A stretch of 14,584 nt of DNA from Thermomicrobiaceae bacterium (GTDB lineage: Bacteria > Chloroflexota > Chloroflexia > Thermomicrobiales > Thermomicrobiaceae), in the NCBI GenBank assembly GCA_007124395.1, contig SLFF01000408.1, positions 1 through 14,584 of the forward strand, read 5' to 3'. The notes beneath the pieces are model-generated. The model searched no databases. It was given only the letters and a program-made list of their open reading frames with translations, and was not told where the DNA came from. Both the position numbers and the translations under genes were made by a program. Positions within the stretch are counted from its first letter, which is position 1; each line of letters begins with the position of its first letter. Positions 7,414-13,998 of this stretch are shown here, piece after piece.

Positions 7414-8877
7414 ATGTCGACGTTGCGTTCGGCAGCCGGAACAGAACGCTGGTTGATGCCCGCAGGACGGGCGGCTATCGACGCCGGGGTCGTGTTCGTT
7501 GCGTTCGCGCTGGCCTACTGGCTTCGCTATACGCTCGAGCTCGGTGGTGAAGTTCTTCCCGGATTCAGCCAGCCATTCTCCTTCTTTTTCGACAGCGTAA
7601 TCATCCAGCTGATGATCGTCACGGTCGTCGTCTTCCAGCTGCGCGGGATCTATCGCCTGCCACGCTGGACGAGCTTTCTCGATGAAGCACTGATCATCGC
7701 CAGTAGTGCCACAACGGCAATGGCAATCATCATTTTGTACAGCTATCTGCAGCGATTCTTCCCATCCCGCTTGATATTCATCTACGCCTGGGTGCTTATG
7801 ATCGCGCTGTTGCTCGGTAAGCGCCTGATCGTTCGCATGATCCGACAGGGGTTCTGGTCGCGCGGGATCGGGGTCGATCGCGTATTGATCGTCGGGGTCG
7901 GACGTGCCGGACAACGCATCATGCAGCATATCTATGGCAATCCGCAGCTGGGCTACCGGGTAGTCGGCTTTCTGGGTGATCCCCCGGACGACGCGAACTG
8001 GGGTATTGCCACGGAACGGAGGGTGGAGCGGCCACCCTACCTTGGCGATCCTGGCGCGATCGAAGAGGCGATCCGCCAGCATCAGATCAGCGAAGTGATC
8101 ATCGCCCTGCCGCCAGCCGAACACCGGAACATCTTCCGGATGATTCAGCAGTGCCGGCAGATGGACGTCTCATTCACGTTCCTGCCTGATCTCTTCGAGA
8201 TGGCGCTCAACCGGGTGACGATTCATGAGGTCGCCGGGCTGCCGCTGATCGAGTTGCGGGAATCGCGTATTCGAGGCTGGAACTATGTGGTCAAGCGGGC
8301 GATGGACATCCTGGTAGCGATCGGGGTGATCGTGTTGATGTCTCCTATTCTGCTGCTGATCGGACTGGCCATCAAACTGGATTCTCGAGGACCGGTGTTT
8401 ATCCGTCAGGTACGTGTGGGGCGCGATGGCAACCAGTTCATCTGCTTCAAGTTCCGCTCTATGGTCGAGAATGCCGAGCAGCTCAAAGAAGAGCTGATGA
8501 AGCAGGCCGGAAACAACGGCCCGCTCTTCAAGATGAAGGATGATCCGCGGATCACCCGGGTGGGACGAATCCTCCGGAAGACCTCGCTGGACGAGATGCC
8601 CCAGTTCATCAACGTAGTGCTCGGTGAGATGAGCGTGGTTGGCCCTCGTCCGCAGATTCCGGCGGAAGTCGAGCTCTACGACGACTGGCACCATCGGCGG
8701 CTGGAAGTGACGCCCGGACTGACGGGACTGTGGCAGGTAAGCGGTCGCAGCGATCTCAGCTTTGATGAGATGGTCAAACTCGATCTGTACTACGCCGAGA
8801 ACTGGTCACCGTGGCTGGATATCAAGTTGATGCTTCGCACCATTCCGGCGGTGATGTTCGGCCGGGGAGCCTACTAG
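7414..8877 (+). CDS. Polyprenyl-phosphate sugar-1-phosphate transferase (WbaP/CpsE-like)
   Basis: The initiating enzyme of surface polysaccharide synthesis. It transfers a sugar-1-phosphate from a nucleotide sugar to undecaprenyl phosphate at the cytoplasmic membrane. The 487-residue protein has the full long-form architecture. Four N-terminal TM helices lie near 20-40, 60-77, 92-112 and 119-137. A Rossmann-like domain starts at RVLIVGVGRAG (156-166). The catalytic domain begins at KRAMDI (294) with a re-entrant hydrophobic helix, then KLDSRGPVFIRQVRVG, FKFRSM, SLDEMPQ with the catalytic D393-E394 dyad, and VVGPRP (408-413). The sugar (glucose, galactose or other) cannot be told from sequence alone. 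It is the first gene of a five-gene operon, and the next start is 52 bases downstream. Confidence 0.95.
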   Translation: MSTLRSAAGTERWLMPAGRAAIDAGVVFVAFALAYWLRYTLELGGEVLPGFSQPFSFFFDSVIIQLMIVTVVVFQLRGIYRLPRWTSFLDEALIIASSATTAMAIIILYSYLQRFFPSRLIFIYAWVLMIALLLGKRLIVRMIRQGFWSRGIGVDRVLIVGVGRAGQRIMQHIYGNPQLGYRVVGFLGDPPDDANWGIATERRVERPPYLGDPGAIEEAIRQHQISEVIIALPPAEHRNIFRMIQQCRQMDVSFTFLPDLFEMALNRVTIHEVAGLPLIELRESRIRGWNYVVKRAMDILVAIGVIVLMSPILLLIGLAIKLDSRGPVFIRQVRVGRDGNQFICFKFRSMVENAEQLKEELMKQAGNNGPLFKMKDDPRITRVGRILRKTSLDEMPQFINVVLGEMSVVGPRPQIPAEVELYDDWHHRRLEVTPGLTGLWQVSGRSDLSFDEMVKLDLYYAENWSPWLDIKLMLRTIPAVMFGRGAY

Positions 8878-8929
8878 CTAGTATCCTTGTCCACTGAATT
8901 TCAGCTCGGACAGGTTGATCAGGATCCGA

Positions 8930-10081
8930 ATGTCAGAACCACGAATAGCGCTTTCACACGACTACCTGAATCAGTACGGCGGAGCGGAGCGCGTGGTGGA
9001 GGTTTTCCACGCGATGTTCCCGGATGCGCCCGTGTATACCTCGATCTATGATGCGCAATCGATGCCGCCAGACTACCGAGAGTGGGATATCCGGACATCG
9101 TTCCTGCAGCGGATTCCCGGCATTCACAAGAATCATCAGCCGTTCTTGCCGCTGTATCCGGCTGCGTTCAAATTTCTCTCCGTGGACCCTTACTACGATG
9201 TCCTACTGTCTTCCAGCAGTGCCTGGGGCAAGGGTGTCCGCGTGGATCCTTCTGTCCTGCACATCTGCTATTGCCATTCGCCGATGCGATTTGCCTGGGA
9301 TTTCGATCACTATGCAGAGCGAGAGCGGATGGATGGGATGAGCCGCCGTGTGGTTCAGCCGATTCTCCGACGATTGCGGAACTGGGACCGGGCAACCTCG
9401 AAGCGTGTCCATCAGTTCATTGCCAATTCCGCGGTGGTTCAGGACCGGATCGAGAAATTCTGGGGTCGACAGTCGATCGTTGTTCATCCACCGGTCGATA
9501 CGGAATCATTCGAGCCGGCGCCACTGAGTGAGATCGGTGACTACTACGTGCTGGTATCGCGTCTGGTGCCCTACAAGCGGTTTGATCTGGCGATCGAGGC
9601 GGCCAATCACCTCGGTATCCGGCTGAAAATTATCGGCGATGGACGGGCGAGGGCTGATCTGGAGTCGATCGCTGGGCCGACCGTCGAATTTCTGGGTCGT
9701 GTCTCCGATGCTGAGCGGAACCAGCTGTTTGCTCGATGCAAGGCAGCGATCTTTCCGGCTGAGGATGACTTCGGAATTGGGCAGGTGGAAGTGCAGGCTG
9801 CTGGACGTCCGGTGATCGCGCTCGATCGTGGTGGTGCCCGGGAGACGGTTCTTGATGGCGAGACTGGGGTACGATTTGCGGAACAGACGGCGTCCGGAGT
9901 AGCCGATGCGATCCGTCGATTCGAGCAACTGACGTTCGACGCCGATCGGATCGTTTCCCACGCGTCTCGGTTCAGCCGAGCGCGGTTCGAGCGTGAGATT
10001 GCCCGTGTTATCGATGACGCCTACGCTCGCCACACCGACGCAGCCGGATCTCCGTCCCGTGTTTCGCCCGGCAATCTCTGA
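8930..10081 (+). CDS. Glycosyltransferase family 4
   Basis: A GT-B fold glycosyltransferase that probably adds the second or a later sugar to the lipid-linked repeat unit on the cytoplasmic side. The 383-residue protein opens with RIALSHDYLNQYGGAERVVE, carrying the glycine-rich acceptor-side loop GGAE. The C-terminal donor domain has YVLVSRLVPYKRFDLAIEA, IIGDGRARADL, VEFLGRVSD, and AEDDFGIGQVE (277-287). In the GT4 EX7E motif the first position is D279 rather than Glu, while E287 is kept. RPVIALDRGGARETV follows. The ATG at 8930 is preferred because AGGA lies 5 bases upstream. A TTG five codons earlier (8915) lacks a ribosome site and adds atypical residues. It is followed after 13 bases by the first Wzz-like gene. 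Confidence 0.93.
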   Translation: MSEPRIALSHDYLNQYGGAERVVEVFHAMFPDAPVYTSIYDAQSMPPDYREWDIRTSFLQRIPGIHKNHQPFLPLYPAAFKFLSVDPYYDVLLSSSSAWGKGVRVDPSVLHICYCHSPMRFAWDFDHYAERERMDGMSRRVVQPILRRLRNWDRATSKRVHQFIANSAVVQDRIEKFWGRQSIVVHPPVDTESFEPAPLSEIGDYYVLVSRLVPYKRFDLAIEAANHLGIRLKIIGDGRARADLESIAGPTVEFLGRVSDAERNQLFARCKAAIFPAEDDFGIGQVEVQAAGRPVIALDRGGARETVLDGETGVRFAEQTASGVADAIRRFEQLTFDADRIVSHASRFSRARFEREIARVIDDAYARHTDAAGSPSRVSPGNL

Positions 10082-10094
10082 TGATTGAGGATCC

Positions 10095-10793
10095 GTGGAG
10101 CTGACTTACTACTACGCCATTCTGCGTCGCCGATGGGTACCAGTTGTCGTGGTGCCGGCTCTGGTGGCGCTGCTGGTTGCCGGACAAGTGCTGTTGTCGG
10201 AGCCGTCCTATGCAACGTCGGCTCAGTTTACGGTGACACGTGCGCCGCAACAGATTGATATCGACGAGTTTCGCTACAACGAGTACTACCTGTTTCTCTC
10301 CAGTGAGTTCATGGTCGATGACCTTGTCGAAGTGGTCCGGGGAAATGTCTTTGCCGAGGACGTCCATCAGCGGATACTCGCCGATTTCGGATTTGAAGTG
10401 CCGGTGGACGAGATCCAGATGTCAATGACATCCGAACGAACTCATCGAATCCTGTCGATCGATGTCGCCCATGAAGAGGAAGACGTCACGGTGGCAATTG
10501 CTCAGTCGGCCACCAATCAGCTGAATGAGAGTGCAACCGCGTACTTCGGTTTCGACGGCGAGGACCGCGGAGCCCTGGTGGAGCCGATCGAGTTTCCACT
10601 GGCGGCCGCCCCCGATCTGAGCCGGGACCAGGTCTTCTGGGCGCTGCAGCTGGCAATGGCGATGTTTGGCGGGCTGATGATCGCGATCTTCCTGGAGTAC
10701 ATCGATGATCGTCTGCACAGCGCCGAGTCTGTCGAGCACTCGCTGGGGCTGGATGTCATCGGTGAGATTCCGCGGGGAGAGGGATCCACGTGA
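10095..10793 (+). CDS. Wzz-like polysaccharide co-polymerase, first copy
   Basis: A chain-length or export co-polymerase of the PCP-2 type without a kinase domain (232 residues). TM1 is about residues 14-34 (VPVVVVPALVALLVAGQVLL). A periplasmic/extracytoplasmic domain covers about 35-180 and includes SYATSAQFTV. TM2 is about 182-201 (ALQLAMAMFGGLMIAIFLEY). The tail DDRLHSAESVEHSLGLDVIG and EIPRG is the juxtamembrane segment that in this family precedes or contacts the BY-kinase. It starts at GTG 10095 with GAGGA just upstream (10087-10091). The stop overlaps the next start as GTGA. It shares layout with the second copy but is clearly diverged from it. Confidence 0.85.
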   Translation: MELTYYYAILRRRWVPVVVVPALVALLVAGQVLLSEPSYATSAQFTVTRAPQQIDIDEFRYNEYYLFLSSEFMVDDLVEVVRGNVFAEDVHQRILADFGFEVPVDEIQMSMTSERTHRILSIDVAHEEEDVTVAIAQSATNQLNESATAYFGFDGEDRGALVEPIEFPLAAAPDLSRDQVFWALQLAMAMFGGLMIAIFLEYIDDRLHSAESVEHSLGLDVIGEIPRGEGST

Positions 10794-11476
10794 GACCGGA
10801 AGAGTACCTGCTGATCATCGCTCGACGCTGGTGGCTCGTGTTGCTCACGATGGTCGTGGCGGCGGGCGTGGCGTTTGTCTATAGCTCGACACAGGATGAG
10901 ACGTATCAGACGTCGGCCCGGTTGATGGCTATTGCTGAACCACCTGACTATTACACCGATCTCTACGCCAAGAACCGACTGGCGTCCTATCGGGATCAGA
11001 TCGACAATTACGACTTCGTACAGCAGGCGCTGGCCAGTGCCGATGTCGATATCGATCCTGGTCGGGCTGTGAATGCGTTGTCGATGGGCCACAATCCCGA
11101 CAGCAACATCGTTCAGGTGATTGCCACAGACAGTGATCCGGAGCTGGCGGCAACCGTCGTCAATGCGGTGGCCAGCGAGTTCGTGGCGCAGATGGAACGG
11201 GAGAATGAGGTCATCCGGGAGACCTATGCCGATGAGGATCAATCGATCTACCGGGGAGGAATCGTCCGGATTTCCCAACTGGACACACCTGGTCCCCCGG
11301 AGTCGGCAACCGGTCCACGAACTCGCCTCAACACCGCGGCAGCGGCAATTCTCGGGCTGGCTTTCGGGGTCTTGCTGACATTCGGGGTGGCCTACTTCGA
11401 GGATGCACTGCGGAAACGCGAAGATATCGAACGCTATCTCGACCTGCCAACTATCGGACAGATACCGAAACGCTAG
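10790..11476 (+). CDS. Wzz-like polysaccharide co-polymerase, second copy
   Basis: A second PCP-2-type protein of 228 residues. It begins with the usual cytoplasmic EEYLLIIARRWW before TM1 (about 15-32). The extracytoplasmic domain has YQTSARLMAI, SYRDQIDNYDFVQQAL and the predicted coiled segment around 120-150. A proline-rich LDTPGPPESATGPR stretch (163-176) precedes TM2 (about 181-201), as is typical for Wzz proteins. The tail VAYFEDALRKREDIERYL and IGQIPKR is the family signature. No kinase domain is fused. The GTG start at 10790 overlaps the previous stop and has GGGA 5 bases upstream. The CpsD-like gene follows after 16 bases. Two unfused PCPs in tandem suggest a hetero-oligomer, though they could instead work separately. 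Confidence 0.88.
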   Translation: MRPEEYLLIIARRWWLVLLTMVVAAGVAFVYSSTQDETYQTSARLMAIAEPPDYYTDLYAKNRLASYRDQIDNYDFVQQALASADVDIDPGRAVNALSMGHNPDSNIVQVIATDSDPELAATVVNAVASEFVAQMERENEVIRETYADEDQSIYRGGIVRISQLDTPGPPESATGPRTRLNTAAAAILGLAFGVLLTFGVAYFEDALRKREDIERYLDLPTIGQIPKR

Positions 11477-11492
11477 CATGGAGGCGCACGCC

Positions 11493-12164
11493 ATGGCATC
11501 CGCAAAGACCCCGGGATCGTCGCCAGACCTTATCGTGGTACGAGAACCGGATTCGCCCGGCGCACAGGCATATCGATCGGTTCGGGAAACGTTGCGACAT
11601 TCCCGATCCGATCAGCCGGTTGGATCGCTCCTGCTGGCCGATGTCGGCTCGGGAGACCAGTCCGGTGAGGCCGCGGCCAACATTGCGGCCAGTTTTGCGC
11701 TGAACGGTGAATCGACGGTGCTGGTTGATCTCGATGCTGCCAGCCCGGTGGTGCACTCCATCGTCAACATCCCATCCAGCCCGGGGTTGATCGACTGGCT
11801 GGCTGCTGAGCGAGATTCCGCCGAGAAACGACCATCGCCGCATCCATCGTCGGTGGAGTATCTGTCGGTGCTTCCTGCCGGAGACCGAAATGCGTCGTCC
11901 ATCCAGTCGCCGCTGGCTGATCTGCTCACCGACACCCGCTGCAAGGCGCTGGTGAGCGCGTTGCAGGCCGATGCACGGTACGTCGTTTTTCACGGATCGG
12001 CATCGCCAGTCAGTAGTCAGCTGCTTACAGTAGCTGCCAACGTCGATGCGGTGGTGTTGATTGTCCGGTCAGGAACGACGAAGCGGACGGCCGCGCAGAA
12101 TGCTAAAGAATCGCTGGAACGAGTTGGTGCCAGACTGCTCGGAGTGGTGCTCACCGAAGATTGA
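11493..12164 (+). CDS. CpsD/CapB-like BY-kinase homologue with degenerate ATP site (probable pseudokinase)
   Basis: A 223-residue protein that aligns from end to end with CpsD/CapB tyrosine autokinases. It has SPGAQAYRSVRETLR (21-35), a VLVDLD strand with the Walker A' aspartates D79 and D81, SPGLIDWL (96-103), LPAGDRNASS (127-136), and the C-terminal VDAVVLIVRSGTTKR block ending in LLGVVLTED. The nucleotide site is broken. Where the family has SAGPGEGKST, this protein reads DVGSGDQSGE (50-59), so the P-loop lysine is S57. The Walker B segment VIIDTPP is replaced by VVFHGSASP, with H167 for the Asp. There is no tyrosine-rich tail. An intact reading frame argues for a functional non-kinase role, perhaps as a scaffold for the two Wzz proteins. 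The ATG at 11493 has GGAGG 8 bases upstream. Confidence 0.85.
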   Translation: MASAKTPGSSPDLIVVREPDSPGAQAYRSVRETLRHSRSDQPVGSLLLADVGSGDQSGEAAANIAASFALNGESTVLVDLDAASPVVHSIVNIPSSPGLIDWLAAERDSAEKRPSPHPSSVEYLSVLPAGDRNASSIQSPLADLLTDTRCKALVSALQADARYVVFHGSASPVSSQLLTVAANVDAVVLIVRSGTTKRTAAQNAKESLERVGARLLGVVLTED

Positions 12165-12184
12165 TGGTTCGGCTCTCCGGAGGA

Positions 12185-13186
12185 TCAGGGCAGGAACCTC
12201 ATGACGAACATTCGGTCTTTATTGTCGGAGTCCGATGATCGTCTTCTGGGCGTGTTGACTGTGCTCTGGATCAGTCCTCGCTCGATCAGTTCGGCAATCG
12301 ATCGCTCGGGTAGCGCATTTACGACGTGAATCGCTGCGCTTATCTGCTGATAGCTCCGCTCTCCATTCAGCATCGTCAGCAATGCCGCCCGGGCTCCGCG
12401 GGTGAGATCGGCAAGTTGCCAGATATCGATTGTCCGATCGACCAGTTCCAGGGTTCGGTCGTCATCCACATCTGACGGGGAACGCTCGTTTCCGGAATCA
12501 CCAGAAGGCTCGGTCTGCTCCAGATGCCGCAGGAGAAACGCGAGGCTTCGCACTACGCGAGGCTGATCGGACCGAAGCTCGACGGGCGCGGCATCGATCG
12601 CCGCCTGCACCTGCTTCAGACGGAGAAACAGAGCCTGTCCCGGTGATTGTTGCGGGTGGTCATCGATTTCGCCGGCACTCCGGTCGGATGAAGCTGCGCC
12701 GGAGTGCTCCAGCCAGTATTCACTGAGAAATGCAGTGGTAAGAATCAATGGATCCGAACCGGTGGATTCGGGATACTCGATCCCGGGGGCCGGATCGTGT
12801 TGTTTGAAGCTCAAGGTTCGCCCGGACTCGTCGAACATGACCATCAACGCCGAGGCGATCTGAGTGGCCATTGCCTGACCAATCGCTGATTGCGAGATGA
12901 AGCCGACATCGACCAGCACATCACCGATTCGTTCGGGGTCTGGTGCCACCGATTGCAAGGCCAGCGCCTGCTCGATCTCTTCCTCAGTCGTAAACCCGAG
13001 CTGAATCAGCACCTGGCCGATCCGCAACGACTGATCACTAGTGGAGACCGATCGGATTACGCCCTGATCAAGAGACACGGTGAGCGAAATCGAGGCAGAT
13101 CGACAGGTCAACGATCCCGACTTCCGGAATCGCCGCAGCGCACTGAATAACTCGAGCAACGGAGCGGCGTCCAGTTTGCCGCGCAT
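12185..13186 (-). CDS. DUF4388 protein with tandem MshEN-like repeats (long form)
   Basis: A 333-residue soluble protein. Residues 1-53 are the first part of a DUF4388/PATAN domain (GKLDAAPLLELFSAL, KSGSLTC, VSLDQGVIRSVSTSD). Two 24-residue repeats follow at 55-78 and 86-109. Each begins RIG, has G at position 10, I at 17, A at 20 and Q at 24. This matches the pattern of the MshEN c-di-GMP-binding motif in GspE/PilB-family ATPases, with Ile replacing Leu at position 2 and a 7-residue spacer. The domain closes with LMVMFDESGRTLSFKQ (113-128). A polar linker follows. Then a helical C-terminal part (about 243-310) with LLTMLNGERSYQQISAA and SIAELIERGLIQS resembles the winged-helix-like ends of the other two DUF4388 proteins. 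Ligand binding is inference. The ATG at 13186 has AGGA 6 bases upstream. It converges on the polysaccharide operon. Confidence 0.8.
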   Translation of the reverse strand: MRGKLDAAPLLELFSALRRFRKSGSLTCRSASISLTVSLDQGVIRSVSTSDQSLRIGQVLIQLGFTTEEEIEQALALQSVAPDPERIGDVLVDVGFISQSAIGQAMATQIASALMVMFDESGRTLSFKQHDPAPGIEYPESTGSDPLILTTAFLSEYWLEHSGAASSDRSAGEIDDHPQQSPGQALFLRLKQVQAAIDAAPVELRSDQPRVVRSLAFLLRHLEQTEPSGDSGNERSPSDVDDDRTLELVDRTIDIWQLADLTRGARAALLTMLNGERSYQQISAAIHVVNALPERSIAELIERGLIQSTVNTPRRRSSDSDNKDRMFVMRFLP

Positions 13187-13204
13187 CGCTGGTCCTGTCC
13201 CGTC

Positions 13205-13227
13205 GATACCAGGGAATAGTCGGTATC
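13205..13227. repeat. Inverted repeat upstream of the long DUF4388 gene
   Basis: GATACC (13205-13210) and GGTATC (13222-13227) are separated by 11 bases in the 71-base gap between the two DUF4388 genes, about 20-40 bases upstream of the downstream gene's start. It could be an operator half-site pair or a weak hairpin in the message. No good promoter was seen beside it. Confidence 0.3.
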
Positions 13228-13257
13228 ATGGCGAGGTGTCGTTCGAAGCTCGTCTCG

Positions 13258-13998
13258 TCAGGGAGTGTCGGCCGTTGCCTGATCGGTCGCTTTCAGCTCG
13301 ACCAGCTGAATCATGCTTCGTTGCTGCAAACCCGAGACTGCCTGACCAAATTGCTTAGAATTAAGCCCGCTTCGTAGAGCGATGACGTCGATGGTGGAAT
13401 CACCATTGAGCACAGACATCACCAGTGATCGTTCTTCATCGGTGAGCGCGTTCACCGTTGACGCATCGATGAGCGTATCGGTCAGCTCCACCCGTAGATT
13501 CGAATCATGCACTGACCCCCACTCATCGGCAAGGCGCATTGCATTGAGCACCATCGATTCGAGCCGGATTCCGCTGGCAATCGGGTCGGTTTCAATGTTG
13601 GTGGTTGGCTCGAACGAGAAGGTCCCACCGTATTGCACGAGAATCCGGAAAATGGATGCTTCGAGCTGGGCGTTGACGGCATTCTGAATCTGCTCGCGTG
13701 TTACGTAGCCGACGTCGATAAGCACATCACCGATACGCGTGGTGTCCGGGTTTACCGCTTGCAGGCCGAGCGCCTGTTCGATCTGCTCCTCGGTCACGTA
13801 GCCTTGCGACACCAGCAACTGGCCGATCTTCAATGACCCATCACTGGTCGTCACCGAGGCAACAGCCCCACGGTCGAATTTCAGAGAAATATCGTGTGAC
13901 TGCGTAGTGAGGACGAGCAGCCCGGATTTGCCGTGGCTGGAGATGATGTACAGGATGTCCTGTAGCGGAAGGTCTACAAGATCGCCGTAGAAGCCCAT
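13258..13998 (-). CDS. DUF4388 protein with tandem MshEN-like repeats (short form)
   Basis: A 246-residue paralogue of the following gene product. DUF4388/PATAN begins at once (FYGDLVDLPLQDILYIIS, then GKSGLLVL and ISLKFDRGAVASVTTSD). Two 24-residue repeats lie at 57-80 and 88-111, with K57-I-G or R88-I-G at the start, G66/G97 at position 10, I73/I104 at 17 and Q80/Q111 at 24. This is the spacing of MshEN c-di-GMP motifs. The domain ends with SIFRILVQYGGTFSFEP (about 115-131). A winged-helix-like C-terminal segment (LVMSVLNGDSTIDVIALRSG onward, about 190-235) follows. The ATG at 13998 is chosen because homology starts there and GGTGG lies about 6 bases upstream. The longer frame back to 14253 would cover the real upstream gene in another frame. 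The start overlaps that gene's end by 25 bases, so the two are probably coupled. Confidence 0.85.
   Translation of the reverse strand: MGFYGDLVDLPLQDILYIISSHGKSGLLVLTTQSHDISLKFDRGAVASVTTSDGSLKIGQLLVSQGYVTEEQIEQALGLQAVNPDTTRIGDVLIDVGYVTREQIQNAVNAQLEASIFRILVQYGGTFSFEPTTNIETDPIASGIRLESMVLNAMRLADEWGSVHDSNLRVELTDTLIDASTVNALTDEERSLVMSVLNGDSTIDVIALRSGLNSKQFGQAVSGLQQRSMIQLVELKATDQATADTP

Noticed and set aside
7192..8124. 310-residue open frame on the minus strand
   Set aside because: It lies antisense to the 5' part of the sugar-phosphate transferase and the promoter region, has a low-complexity polar composition and no domain. The plus-strand gene is unambiguous.
8915..8929. TTG start for the GT4 gene and GTG start at 1820 for pyrD
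   Set aside because: In both cases the ATG five codons later has a Shine-Dalgarno match and the added residues do not fit the family.
11403..11492. Earlier ATG starts (11403, 11478) for the CpsD-like gene
   Set aside because: The first would overlap the Wzz gene by 74 bases, and neither has a ribosome site. The ATG at 11493 has GGAGG at good spacing.
10517..11494. 325-residue open frame on the minus strand
   Set aside because: It is antisense across both Wzz-like genes, which have clear family signatures and coupled starts.
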